The notes beneath the pieces were generated by a model. The model ran no database searches and was not told the origin of the DNA. It saw nothing but the letters and a program-made list of their open reading frames with translations. Below, one piece after another: positions 1-8,198 of a DNA stretch of 21,916 nt (position 1 is its first letter; every line of letters starts with the position of its first letter). Source of the stretch: a virus; IMG/VR virus record IMGVR_UViG_3300025164_001490, positions 1-21,916 of that record; one strand, 5' to 3'. The position numbers and the translations under genes are program-made.

Positions 1-304
1 CTTTGATCAGGTCACTCAGGGCCTTGGACACCACTTTGTCATGGTCCGCGTTGGTCGCCAGGGCCGCGATGTAGTTGTGCCATGCTTCGGTCGCCTGGTA
101 GAGGCGCCCAAGCTCCTGGCTCGTGATGACGGTCAGGTCCTCGGGCATCATGGGGAACCCGATGTCGTCGTACTCAACCCCCGGGACAGGGCTTTCCACC
201 GGGTTCCGGGGGATCGGGACCTCGACCCTGACGTCCAGGGCATCGCGGTACATCTGGATCTTGGCCTGGAGCTTGGGATCATCCAATGGTTGGGCAAGCT
301 TCAT
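1..304 (-). CDS. Hypothetical protein, partial (C-terminus outside window)
   Basis: I do not recognise this gene. Its ATG overlaps the stop of the upstream Cas4-like gene as ATGA, and AGGA lies about five bases before the start, so translation is probably coupled. About 101 codons are visible, beginning MKLAQPLDDPKLQAKIQMYR, with no stop before the window edge. The first 60 residues are rich in Pro, Asp and Val. From about residue 58 the sequence looks helical, with regularly spaced Leu, Tyr, Trp and Ala. It is the last visible member of the minus-strand replication and recombination cluster, which makes a DNA-metabolism role possible. No motif supports a specific function. Confidence 0.6.
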   Translation of the reverse strand, partial: MKLAQPLDDPKLQAKIQMYRDALDVRVEVPIPRNPVESPVPGVEYDDIGFPMMPEDLTVITSQELGRLYQATEAWHNYIAALATNADHDKVVSKALSDLIK

Positions 305-999
305 AATTTCCTGGTGGTTGGGTTCATGACCTCGGGGCAGATGCCACGGAACCTGCAGCTCGAGGTACAGGGGGATGTCCCGAACCAATGTTTCTTGGTT
401 TCGGGTGGTACCCCGCGGGTGATTGCATCCTCTACCTTCAGGAGCATGGTCCACATTTTCTTGGCACGATCCGGGCTGTAGGGTACCCGGTACTGCCGGG
501 TCGAGAAATCGTTCCGGCAGATGTACAACAAGTACCCAAGGGTCGCGTTGGTCCTGCTCATGTAAAGTTGCAGTTGGTCTTCGTGCTTCTCCAACGGGGT
601 TTTGCCAAGGCTGTCGAACACCGACTTGGAGCAGGTCTTGTATTCATGAACCTCGTGGTGCTCTTGAGGTCCATGGACATCAGCATCACACCGGCCGGAG
701 CAATGGCTGGAGAACTGGATCCTGAGCTCTGGGCTATAGGTCCACCCCACCGTGTCATAATGCTTGGCCATTCCCTGCTGTACTTGTTCGTGGATATACT
801 TCCCCACGTCCATCATCCCGTTGGATTCGAAGGTTCGGTCTTCCTTGAGCCCCGGGGTCTTGAGAGCATCGTGGTAACAGGCAAACAGACAACCGTTCAC
901 CAGGTTGCTTGGATAGAATCTTCCCGTCGGTTCCCTTGGGGTCTGGTGGAGCGATGGCCAGGATAGCCGGACAATATCCTCGGGGGTCATGGGGGCCAT
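301..999 (-). CDS. Cas4/RecB-like PD-(D/E)XK nuclease with predicted Fe-S cluster
   Basis: A 232-residue protein with the PD-(D/E)XK exonuclease signature in order: H70 (GKYIHE), D105 (GRCDAD), E119 and K121 (HEYKT), then Q142 and Y146 (QLQLY). C37, preceded by the FYPSNL segment, and the C-terminal triplet C211, C215, C221 match the one-plus-three cysteine layout that holds a 4Fe-4S cluster in Cas4 and AddB nucleases. Family members resect or trim DNA ends. Here it probably processes ends for the UvsX recombinase two genes upstream. The ATG start has AAGGA about eight bases before it, and only 18 bases separate it from the preceding gene. No Cas1/Cas2 gene or CRISPR array is present, so a recombination role is more likely than spacer acquisition. 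Confidence 0.82.
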   Translation of the reverse strand: MAPMTPEDIVRLSWPSLHQTPREPTGRFYPSNLVNGCLFACYHDALKTPGLKEDRTFESNGMMDVGKYIHEQVQQGMAKHYDTVGWTYSPELRIQFSSHCSGRCDADVHGPQEHHEVHEYKTCSKSVFDSLGKTPLEKHEDQLQLYMSRTNATLGYLLYICRNDFSTRQYRVPYSPDRAKKMWTMLLKVEDAITRGVPPETKKHWFGTSPCTSSCRFRGICPEVMNPTTRKL

Positions 1000-1017
1000 T
1001 GTACAGATCCTTAAAAA

Positions 1018-1425
1018 TTACGCAAGTTTTAGAAGATCACGCCCGATAGAACCGGACACCACTTTGAATACCTGGCCCCCGGCGGCAAAATGGATCATGT
1101 GGCTATAGGGTTCCAAGGTGTTGTCACTCTCGAGGGTCTCGAGCTCCAGGCAGTAGCCCGGCACCACGATGATCTCGCGATGATGCCGGATAAAGTTGAC
1201 CAAGAGCATCGGGGTACGGCTCGATACCCTGGCATCCTGCAGCAGCTTCCGGATGACCCCGTTGGTAACCTTGAAGGTATCCTTGGCCGTGCTCTTGACC
1301 TCCTGGACCCATCGTTCTCCATGGCGCCCATCTCCCTTGCTGTGCCACATGGCCCCGGAGTTGGCATTGACCTTCCCGCCGTACTTCTTGATGACGTCGC
1401 GTTCGCGTCGTTTCCAATGGTTCAC
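1018..1425 (-). CDS. Small PD-(D/E)XK nuclease, Hjc-like Holliday junction resolvase candidate
   Basis: A 135-residue protein with E8, a Gly-Gly and NSGA segment (residues 16-25), D32 in KGD, and E42/K44 in QEVKST. This is the E...SG...D...ExK pattern of archaeal Hjc-type resolvases and related phage nucleases, and the length fits that family. Such enzymes cut branched DNA, here probably recombination or replication junctions formed with UvsX. The start is GTG, overlapping the UvsX stop as GTGA, with GAGGA six bases upstream. That SD is the reason for choosing the GTG. The C-terminal half (residues 70-135) has no motif I recognise. A Mrr-like or VRR-NUC-like nuclease is the alternative reading. 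Confidence 0.65.
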   Translation of the reverse strand: MNHWKRRERDVIKKYGGKVNANSGAMWHSKGDGRHGERWVQEVKSTAKDTFKVTNGVIRKLLQDARVSSRTPMLLVNFIRHHREIIVVPGYCLELETLESDNTLEPYSHMIHFAAGGQVFKVVSGSIGRDLLKLA

Positions 1426-2720
1426 TCGGGTTCCTCACCGGACTCGCGATCTTGCAGACTTTCGTCCATGATCTTGGCCCTGGGGTCAGGGAGTGAGGTC
1501 TTGTGTATCCCCCGGATCTCCAGGGCCTTGTGAGCCTGGAGAATATCATCCTGAACCATCTTGAGGAGATCCGGATCGGTCTGGAGGATGAGGGCCAAGT
1601 CCTCTCGTTTTACCTGCTCACCATTCAGTTCCAAGACCCCGTCCCCATAGAACCATTTGTTACCTTGATATTTGAATATGTCGGATGACACCGCCAGGTC
1701 CGTGACCTCACTGTAGATGTCGGGTCCAATGGGAAGACCCCGGGGGTTGTCCCCCCGGATCACGTAGGTGACCTGGCATGACCTGTGGGGTACGCAGATC
1801 TTGGACTTGTCCACCGTGATGGAGATCTGTTTGGCCCAGGTCTTCTTGTTCGTCGTGACGAAGGATGCCACCCGGGTCTTGAGGGCCAGGTGCTTGTCAT
1901 GCTTGAGGGCATAGCCCCCGGGGGTATCGGTGGCCTCGCCGGTTGGACTCCAGCCCCCGATCTTGGCCCTGATCTGGTTGATGATCACGAGGGCTGTCTT
2001 GAGATTCTCACGACTCAATCGGTTGCATAGGCTCAAGAGGAAGTTGCAATGACGGTTCACAAGCTTGGGATTCAGGGCCACGTGGACATCTTCATGCTCT
2101 CCCGCGAGTTCCTTGTCCGTCACCATGGCCCCGATGGAATCCAGGATATAGAGGTTGAGCTCCCCGGTGAGCAGGAGACGCTTGACCTTGTTTAGCTCGG
2201 TCTCGGCATTATCCCCATACAGCAGGATGAACTTGCCCCCGCCCTCCTGGGACGCGACGATCCTGTCGACCTCCTGGGCCACGACCCCCAGGTTCTTGAA
2301 CATCTTGATCTCAAGGTCCGAGTACGGGATCTTGACCCCTTGGTGCCGAACCCAGTTGAGATCCAGCCCGGCGCTCTCGGTCGAGACGACCGCGATGGCG
2401 CAGTTTTTACCGAAGACCTGTTGGGCGCTCTTGGCTAACCCGAGCGCTATGGTGGACTTGAAGGTTGCGGGTGGGCCAAAGATCTCGGTGATGGCGTTGT
2501 ACGGGATCCCGCCCCCCGTGATCACGTTGACCCCAAAGATCTGGGCCGGGAGCCGATCCTCGAACGCAGGGGTTATGTTGCTCCCAACTTCAATGACCCC
2601 GCCGTAGTCCCGCCGTAGCTCCTGGATCACCAGGTCTAACCTGCTCTTGCTACTCTTGAGCTTCGTCGACTTGGGGGTCTTGGGTACCAGATCCTTGGGC
2701 TTTTGTTTTTTCTTCGCCAT
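1422..2720 (-). CDS. uvsX: UvsX/RecA-like recombinase
   Basis: Strand-exchange ATPase of 432 residues. A Lys-rich N-terminal tail (MAKKKQKPKD) is followed by the core. The Walker A segment GPPATFKST (residues 82-90) has Phe before the Lys, as in T4 UvsX (FKS), rather than the Gly of cellular RecA. The likely catalytic Glu is E115 (VSTESAGLD). Walker B is LYILDS with D194. A NQIRAKIGG and PGGYALK segment matches the RecA L2 and following strand. I placed the start at 2720 because AAGGCGG lies upstream of that ATG. An in-frame ATG at 2756 would add 12 residues and deepen the overlap with the preceding gene, which is 71 bases even with the chosen start. Two nuclease genes follow, suggesting a recombination-dependent replication module. 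Confidence 0.9.
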   Translation of the reverse strand: MAKKKQKPKDLVPKTPKSTKLKSSKSRLDLVIQELRRDYGGVIEVGSNITPAFEDRLPAQIFGVNVITGGGIPYNAITEIFGPPATFKSTIALGLAKSAQQVFGKNCAIAVVSTESAGLDLNWVRHQGVKIPYSDLEIKMFKNLGVVAQEVDRIVASQEGGGKFILLYGDNAETELNKVKRLLLTGELNLYILDSIGAMVTDKELAGEHEDVHVALNPKLVNRHCNFLLSLCNRLSRENLKTALVIINQIRAKIGGWSPTGEATDTPGGYALKHDKHLALKTRVASFVTTNKKTWAKQISITVDKSKICVPHRSCQVTYVIRGDNPRGLPIGPDIYSEVTDLAVSSDIFKYQGNKWFYGDGVLELNGEQVKREDLALILQTDPDLLKMVQDDILQAHKALEIRGIHKTSLPDPRAKIMDESLQDRESGEEPE

Positions 2721-3546
2721 ATTTAACCGCCTTGTATGCTCGGTAGAGTGATGCACAGTTGTCTTCTATCGACTCGCCGTACTGGTGACTCGGGATCATG
2801 CCGCTGGGGCGTGGATGATAATGGACGGCCGAGACCCAGGTATCGGGCAGGAATACGATGTCGTGTCTTGACGACACCGACAACGACACCGCCATTGGGT
2901 CGGGTTGAAAATCAAACACCACGGCCACCCGGGTTTTGCCCCGGAGCCGGAATTTCATGGAAGCGAACGGCCGGTCGTTAAGCTCGCCGTGATACCGGGC
3001 CGATGGAAGGAGCGGCGACGCCCCGGTGGCCAGGATCCACTTGCGGATGAACTCGACTCGTTCCTGCTGCCGCAGGCTTGCGATGGGCTTGTTCGAGAGG
3101 GTCAGATCCGCAATCCGGACACAGACGGACAGATCCATACTTCCGGGTGGGAGTGCCGCATCGAGGGCATTGACTACTGTCCTGTGTATCGACTCCGTAT
3201 TTTTCCATTGGGGAACCTCGATTGAATTGGTTTTCAGGTACAACCTCATGGTATCAGGTTTGTAGAACCCCTGGCCTGTGTTCACGCTGTAAACCCTCCC
3301 GGTGAACTTCCGGTGCTCCAGATGACCGAAATGCTGGAGCATCATCTTGCGGTCTGTCAAGAACGCGGTGTACTTGACGTAGTGGAGGAAGGCGTAGACC
3401 GCGTCAGCCGCCTGGTGGTAACTGAGGCCCGTGTGGTCCGCTACCTCCTGGATGATCCTGTGGGCCGAGATCTTGGGCTTCATGCCCTTGGTCTCGGGGG
3501 CCGTGGGATCGGGCTCTTGGATGATTTTGTCGATCGGGTCGGTCAT
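2650..3546 (-). CDS. Protein with HU/IHF-like N-terminal domain and unknown C-terminal domain
   Basis: A 298-residue protein. Residues about 26-110 resemble the HU/IHF fold: an Ala-rich helical stretch (IIQEVADHTGLS), then HFGHLEHRKFTGR, an NTGQ turn where HU has Asn-Pro-x-Thr-Gly, and a final strand (RLYLKTNSI). The intercalating Pro typical of HU is not visible. Residues 130-298 match no family I know; they carry several beta-like segments and a polar Lys/Gln/Glu tail. The ATG at 3546 follows AAGGA and is preferred over the longer frame to 3624, which would overlap polA. Its place between DNA polymerase and UvsX suggests DNA binding or architecture. The HU assignment rests on pattern only. 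Confidence 0.55.
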   Translation of the reverse strand: MTDPIDKIIQEPDPTAPETKGMKPKISAHRIIQEVADHTGLSYHQAADAVYAFLHYVKYTAFLTDRKMMLQHFGHLEHRKFTGRVYSVNTGQGFYKPDTMRLYLKTNSIEVPQWKNTESIHRTVVNALDAALPPGSMDLSVCVRIADLTLSNKPIASLRQQERVEFIRKWILATGASPLLPSARYHGELNDRPFASMKFRLRGKTRVAVVFDFQPDPMAVSLSVSSRHDIVFLPDTWVSAVHYHPRPSGMIPSHQYGESIEDNCASLYRAYKAVKYGEEKTKAQGSGTQDPQVDEAQE

Positions 3547-3563
3547 GTTGGAGTCCTTGTATT

Positions 3564-6500
3564 CTATTTCGCCGCAGACCACGTAGTTGCGTATTTCGCA
3601 CTTACCTTCAGGGGCACCCGCCAATCGATGTGACTCATCGATGCCTCCATGTGGTTCACAATGATGATCTTGGCTTCTTCGGCGTGCTGGTCCGGTACTT
3701 CTTCCACGACTTCGTCGTGAACCTGGAGCACGAGATCCGCCCCCATGGTCTTGAGCACTGGATCGTTCGTGATCGCGGGCATGTAGTAGCGCATCAGGTC
3801 TGCTGCGGAGTTGTGAGTGATGACCCCGTTGACCATAAATCGTCCAGTGTCGCTGTTGACTACATCGAACATCTCGATGTATTCTTCAGTTTCTGTTACG
3901 CTACGGACAATCTCTACCCTGCCGAAGGCTTTGGACACGTTGTCATTCGCGAGTAGGCTCAGCGCCTTTGCATTCTTCGCAGGGTTCAGGAATCCGATCT
4001 GTTGTACAAATTTATGGAGATCGCGAGTGCGTAATCGTACGAGTGTTCTATCGACGTAGGTATGGACTCGACTTTCGATGCCAAACAACAACAGTGCTTG
4101 CTGTATCTCTTCGGCGTAAGTTCTGAATCTTCCGCCTTGCCCGAATGTAAGGGCGATAGTTTTGCCTGTCACGCCACCATCGCCATCAAACATTCCCCGT
4201 AAGAATCCACGCAACAATTCAGAATCTTTGAATATCTCCGCTGGAATGCCATTCTTAAGGTTTAGTTCGGTGGCTTGACGTGCCAGGACAGCGGAGTCCA
4301 GATTGAGTATGTGCATGGGTAATTTGTTGGGGCGCTGACGTGTACAGAGTCTATACCGTAGCCCTGCGGTGCTCAGGCAGTCCAGCATGTAGGGAAGGAT
4401 ACTGATCTCGTGCTCCGCTACCAGCCAGGTCAAGGCTTTATTTCGAACGATAGTTCCGTCTGAGGCCAATCTACCCAGCATGATCCCTAGAGCTAGAGGA
4501 TTCTGTATGGCGCTGAGTGATATTCTTTTTGCGTTGCCGACACCATTCGGAGCTTTCCGGTGTGTCCTTAGTGTGGGTTTCGGAAGTTCTACATGACCAT
4601 GAAACTTTACTGCATGGGCAAGTTTGATGCGCTCTATTGGTGCAAATTCTAGTGCGGTTCTAAAGCGTTCCGATCCAACTTCGTTAACCGTAAGGAATTT
4701 GTGCTCAGGGCTACAGATGATTCGATTACCAGATGCAAATTCAACGAGTATTTTCTTTTTCATACCGGAAGCGATCACCACCGCGCCGACAAAGGCGTTA
4801 CCATCCCATATCCTTACCGATCTATTGACGAGCGACTTGATAGGAACGTAGCCGTGACCTTCGACCAATACCCTGGAGTTTCCCTCAACACAGCCCTGGA
4901 TGATGGCGTTGAAGAGCTGGCGCTCCGCTTTGGAGGAAGCCCGTATGTTGTTGGACCAGATCTCCGGCAGCCGTCGGCGCCTGTTCAGCAGCGTGAGGAC
5001 AAACCCATTGGCCTTGCAGAAACCTGTGTGATACTTCTTGGCCTGGAGTATCCCAGGGAATGTTTTGAAGAACAGGTCGATGATCGCTCTGGCTTCCTCA
5101 AGCGTAACCCCAAGGTTGGCGGCCAATCGTTTGTCCCCCATGCCGTACAGGATGCCGAAGAGCAATGTCTTGGCCGACTTGCGGCACGCCAACATCTTCT
5201 TTTGTGCGGACGTCAGGACACCACCCGACTCCTTGAGAACCTTGGCCTCGAGGATGTCCTCGTACTTGAGGTCAAACAGGCTCGCGGCCGTGTAGGCGTG
5301 GAGGTCGCGGCCCTCTAGCAACACCTTGATCAAATTCTCATCACCCGATATCTGGGCCGTGAGCAAGACCTCCAGTTGGCTGAAATCCGCCACCACGAGG
5401 GATCTGCCCTCCGGGGCCTTGAAGGCAATCCGGATATCGTACTGCTGGATGCGCTCGTCTTCCGATGGGTTCTCGACGTTCTGTAGATTTGGTGAGGCAG
5501 AACTGGTACGTCCGGTCCGAGTCCCGGTGACGCGAAACTGACAATGGACTCGTCCGTCACTCTTGATATGGCTGGACAAGCCCTCGACATATGTGCTCAA
5601 CAGCTTGCTGAGTTTCCGGTGCTCCAACAGGGGGGTAATGTCATCGGGGTAGTCTTCCTCCAGGATTTCGAGTGCCTCTTTTTTGTACGAGGCCTTCCGT
5701 ATCCCGCTGGCCCCGCCATCCGTGTACTTGACGATCGGCATCCCGATGGTCTCGTGGAACAACCGGTGTAGCTGGTCACTGGAGTTTAGGTTGATGACAT
5801 GGCCTGCCCGCTGGGTGTAGAAGTTCTCAATCTCCTGAATCCTTGATTTCAAAGGAGCTTCGTACCGTTTGAGCGCATGGGCCTCGACGCAGGCGCCGTT
5901 GTGCTCCATCGTCCAGATGGACTTGACATACGGTTCCTCCATCTCGATGTAGTAGTCCCAAAGGGATTTGCCGTCTTGCCATACCTGCTCCTCAAGCCGA
6001 CGCTTGAGTTCGTAAAAAAGCAGCAGGGTGGCGTAGGGATCGGTGGCCGCGTAGTCTAGGAATACTTCTCGTTTGGTCTCCATGGCCCACTCGGCCGGCG
6101 ACAGGTTGATCCCCTTGGGCGGTTTCTTAAACAGGGTGCTGAATGGCTTCATCCCGTGGATTAATCCGTAATCTCCGCAACATTCCTTGAGTCCATGGCG
6201 ACCGTACCGGTTCTCATCCACCAGGTGGTCCATCACCAGGGTGTCGAACACCCGGGCACGGAATCCCGGGCGAACCCTCCAGGTGCGCCAACAGATGTGG
6301 GCGTCGTAGGGGTAGTTGTGGGCAATGACGTCAACCCCAACGCAGTCGAGCATCGAGACCAACGGGACCGCGACCACGGGGTTGGGTTCGAATACCAGGC
6401 GGGACCCTTGCGCAAGATCGAACAATTGGTCACCCCATTGGGGTCTCCAGGGTGTCTTGGGAACGCTCAAGGACACCAGGACGTTGCGGGCGACGTGGGG

Positions 6501-6626
6501 ATCCTCACTCGTGGTTTCGGTATCGAACGCCACGATCCCCAGGTCGCGGATCACCTGGGACAAGACCAAAGCCTCGGCCTCAGTCTTGATTTCGATGTAT
6601 GGTAGAAGGGAGTGAAATTTTGGCAT
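3564..6626 (-). CDS. polA: Family A DNA polymerase (3'-5' exonuclease plus polymerase), intein-containing precursor
   Basis: The precursor is 1020 residues; the spliced product would be 659. The proofreading domain has D35 and E37 (FDTETT), N104 and D108 (AHNYPYD), and Y192 and D196 (DYAATD). The polymerase domain has motif A with D414 (ADFSQLE), motif B with R482, K486, F490 and Y494 (RKSAKTLLFGILYG), and motif C with H970, D971, E972 (QVHDEV). There is no 5'-nuclease domain, as is usual for phage replicative enzymes. The intein occupies residues 579-939, inside the conserved QG|SAAD segment between motifs B and C, so the precursor should be inactive until spliced. Motif A lacks the Arg of canonical SQIELR (here SQLEVL). 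The start is weakly preceded by GGTGATG, and the reading frame overlaps the upstream gene by 47 bases, suggesting coupled translation. Confidence 0.95.
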   Translation of the reverse strand: MPKFHSLLPYIEIKTEAEALVLSQVIRDLGIVAFDTETTSEDPHVARNVLVSLSVPKTPWRPQWGDQLFDLAQGSRLVFEPNPVVAVPLVSMLDCVGVDVIAHNYPYDAHICWRTWRVRPGFRARVFDTLVMDHLVDENRYGRHGLKECCGDYGLIHGMKPFSTLFKKPPKGINLSPAEWAMETKREVFLDYAATDPYATLLLFYELKRRLEEQVWQDGKSLWDYYIEMEEPYVKSIWTMEHNGACVEAHALKRYEAPLKSRIQEIENFYTQRAGHVINLNSSDQLHRLFHETIGMPIVKYTDGGASGIRKASYKKEALEILEEDYPDDITPLLEHRKLSKLLSTYVEGLSSHIKSDGRVHCQFRVTGTRTGRTSSASPNLQNVENPSEDERIQQYDIRIAFKAPEGRSLVVADFSQLEVLLTAQISGDENLIKVLLEGRDLHAYTAASLFDLKYEDILEAKVLKESGGVLTSAQKKMLACRKSAKTLLFGILYGMGDKRLAANLGVTLEEARAIIDLFFKTFPGILQAKKYHTGFCKANGFVLTLLNRRRRLPEIWSNNIRASSKAERQLFNAIIQGCVEGNSRVLVEGHGYVPIKSLVNRSVRIWDGNAFVGAVVIASGMKKKILVEFASGNRIICSPEHKFLTVNEVGSERFRTALEFAPIERIKLAHAVKFHGHVELPKPTLRTHRKAPNGVGNAKRISLSAIQNPLALGIMLGRLASDGTIVRNKALTWLVAEHEISILPYMLDCLSTAGLRYRLCTRQRPNKLPMHILNLDSAVLARQATELNLKNGIPAEIFKDSELLRGFLRGMFDGDGGVTGKTIALTFGQGGRFRTYAEEIQQALLLFGIESRVHTYVDRTLVRLRTRDLHKFVQQIGFLNPAKNAKALSLLANDNVSKAFGRVEIVRSVTETEEYIEMFDVVNSDTGRFMVNGVITHNSAADLMRYYMPAITNDPVLKTMGADLVLQVHDEVVEEVPDQHAEEAKIIIVNHMEASMSHIDWRVPLKVSAKYATTWSAAK
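3810..4892 (-). mobile_element. Intein with LAGLIDADG homing endonuclease in DNA polymerase
   Basis: A 361-residue in-frame insertion. It begins with Cys1 (CVEGNSRVL) after extein Gly578 and ends VNGVITHN before extein Ser940. Splicing elements are present: Cys1, block B His at intein residue 64 (SPEHKF), penultimate His and terminal Asn, and Ser+1. Two dodecapeptide motifs, LGIMLGRLASDGT (Asp145) and LRGFLRGMFDGDG (Asp236/238), mark a LAGLIDADG endonuclease that looks intact. The gene removes itself at protein level and can home into empty polA alleles. A sampled 60-base line (4201-4260) is about 40% G+C, against about 60% at 5401-5460 in the host gene, which suggests separate ancestry. The absence of any stop and the protein-splicing ends rule against an intron. 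Confidence 0.95.
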
Positions 6627-7245
6627 GTGGCATCACCAGCCCGTAGATGTTGATTCCAGCGCGATAAAAGACCCCCTTGGCCGCGACCGGCAGGCTACGC
6701 CACGAATGGGTTGGTTCTCGAAACGAATCCCTGACCCCTGAGTAAAGTTGTACCAGCTTGTTATCCAGCAGGTTTCGGTAATACCGTATCCCAACATGGA
6801 CGACCTCGTTGTGACGATTGGTCGTTAGAAACACGATCCCTTCGGAGTTCTCCCCCATCTTGACAAGCGGGAGGCGTTCCTGAGGCCCGGCGTCGGCCTG
6901 GGCTTCCGCCAGCGCCACGATGTCGGACATGAAGAGACTTTTGTTGTAGATCAAGCTTTTGAACTTTTGGTCCACGTCGTACTTGGCCTTGGGGTCAAGC
7001 ATTTCGGTGGACGGTAATTCGGCGTTCTGACGTGCGTACATCCCGATGGCCCTGAGTCGCATGGGTACCAGTAGTTTGGATGCTTCCCGAATCGCCATGA
7101 CGGAATATAAGTCCGTCGCGACCACCAGGTCCTGGGAGGCCACGTAGGCCAGCAGCCCCCCAGGACCCAGGTTCCGGGCGTAATCCTCGATCAGCCCCCG
7201 TAGGGCCGAGCGTTCGGATTTGAGGTATTGGAACCTTGTAGCCAT
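6580..7245 (-). CDS. Hypothetical protein upstream of DNA polymerase
   Basis: A 221-residue protein that I do not recognise. It overlaps the zinc-ribbon gene by 55 bases upstream and polA by 47 bases downstream, so its translation is probably coupled to both. It looks soluble, with no signal peptide or membrane segment. The N-terminal third is helical and Leu/Arg-rich (ALRGLIEDYARNLG), and the C-terminal half has alternating hydrophobic segments (GIVFLTTNRHNEVVHVGIRY) typical of beta structure. The ATG at 7245 has only AAAGA very close before it, so the exact start is less certain than the frame. Its placement between primase and polymerase genes suggests a replication accessory role, but this is context only. 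Confidence 0.7.
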   Translation of the reverse strand: MATRFQYLKSERSALRGLIEDYARNLGPGGLLAYVASQDLVVATDLYSVMAIREASKLLVPMRLRAIGMYARQNAELPSTEMLDPKAKYDVDQKFKSLIYNKSLFMSDIVALAEAQADAGPQERLPLVKMGENSEGIVFLTTNRHNEVVHVGIRYYRNLLDNKLVQLYSGVRDSFREPTHSWRSLPVAAKGVFYRAGINIYGLVMPHAKISLPSTIHRNQD

Positions 7246-8198
7246 TCTTTCGGTATCGCGAGTCCGATTTCTTCTGCCTGTTGCCCGATGGTCGGGCCTT
7301 TCGTGATGATGAGGTTGAGTCTCTCGAAGAAATGCTCCAAGTCTTCAAAATCAGGTTGTACCACCTGGTAGCCCTTGGCCTCGGCATAGTCATAAGCTGA
7401 CTTTTTTCGCGGCTGACCATCGCGGCCAATCGTGTTGGTCACGGTCTTGGAGACGTAGATCACGATGTCGTACAGTGCCTTGGGATGCGGTTGGCCACAC
7501 TTGGTGCAGCGGCGCACAACCTCGGGGTATCCTTCGATCTTGCACATCTGGCACACCGCAGGGTTGTACCGCACTTGTTCGAATTGCTCGACGTTCAACT
7601 GGGCAATCTGGTGGGTGTTGAACATCGGGGCCTTGCACTGCTGGCACGCCAGAGCTTCGATCTGCATGAGGCCCCCGCAGCCTTTGCACTCGTTCTGTAC
7701 ATTGTTGTGAAGTTGCCGGATGTCCCGGTACTGGGCTCCGCTGCAGTACAGCACCTTGAGACCCCCGGGCACTACCATCTGGCGTTGCGCCGGGTCGACA
7801 ATCGGGACATTCGCTGGAATCAAGGTTTTCTTGCCATTGGTTTCGATGTAGCGGCCGTGGTCAAACACCGGGATCACGATCTCGCTGGGGGCGGAGCGTT
7901 GCCCGCGGTCGGCCCGGAGCTGACTCGTGGCTTTGCCGTAGCACGTGAGGCAGCGGCCCGTGGTGCTCTCGAATCCGTCGGTACATATGACCGGGGGCAT
8001 GGTCTCCTTCTTGCCCGTCTTCTCGCTCACCCGTTCGATCCAATGGCGCCGGACCTCAGGGAAGCCGTTAGGGAACAGATCTTCCGGGGGTTGGAGCACC
8101 TGGATGGGAAGTTGGGACCCATCCTGCAGGATGACGTTGGGCAGGAACGGCATCCTGCCGCTTGAGGTCGGTTTGGTCTTGGTGAAGGCGTCGTTCAT
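7191..8198 (-). CDS. Multi-zinc-ribbon protein in the replication cluster
   Basis: A 335-residue protein with five CxxC pairs: C83/C86, C171/C174, C185/C188, C216/C219 and C231/C234, plus single Cys at 72 and 152. The four pairs between 171 and 234 can form two adjacent four-Cys zinc sites, and C72 with C83/C86 may contribute to another. The N-terminal 70 residues are Pro-rich, and the C-terminus (from about residue 255) is Tyr/Phe/Glu-rich and helical, ending in a Gly/Asn/Pro tail. AAGGAG lies five bases before the ATG, one of the strongest SD sequences in the window, implying high expression. Zinc ribbons and the position between primase and polymerase would suit a single-strand DNA-binding or primosome protein, but I see no OB-fold signature and leave the function open. 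Confidence 0.75.
   Translation of the reverse strand: MNDAFTKTKPTSSGRMPFLPNVILQDGSQLPIQVLQPPEDLFPNGFPEVRRHWIERVSEKTGKKETMPPVICTDGFESTTGRCLTCYGKATSQLRADRGQRSAPSEIVIPVFDHGRYIETNGKKTLIPANVPIVDPAQRQMVVPGGLKVLYCSGAQYRDIRQLHNNVQNECKGCGGLMQIEALACQQCKAPMFNTHQIAQLNVEQFEQVRYNPAVCQMCKIEGYPEVVRRCTKCGQPHPKALYDIVIYVSKTVTNTIGRDGQPRKKSAYDYAEAKGYQVVQPDFEDLEHFFERLNLIITKGPTIGQQAEEIGLAIPKEWLQGSNTSNPNARPYGG

Noticed and set aside
301-999. CRISPR-associated Cas4
   Set aside because: No repeats, Cas1 or Cas2 in the window; the same fold is common in phage recombination modules.
1000-1017. Terminator at the T-run between the two nuclease genes
   Set aside because: TTTTT is present on the minus strand but no stem precedes it, and the next gene has its SD within this stretch.
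2440-2480. Degenerate, inactive Walker A in the RecA homologue (FKS instead of GKS)
   Set aside because: Phe at this place is a normal feature of T4-type UvsX, so it supports family identity rather than loss of function.
3810-4892. Group I or II intron in polA instead of an intein
   Set aside because: The frame is uninterrupted, and Cys1, block B His and terminal His-Asn followed by Ser are present.
4701-5318. 205-codon plus-strand frame opposite polA
   Set aside because: It spans an intein/extein border on the other strand and shows no domain.
7485-8165. 226-codon plus-strand frame opposite the zinc-ribbon gene
   Set aside because: The opposite strand encodes five CxxC pairs and has AAGGAG; this frame has neither a start signal nor a motif.
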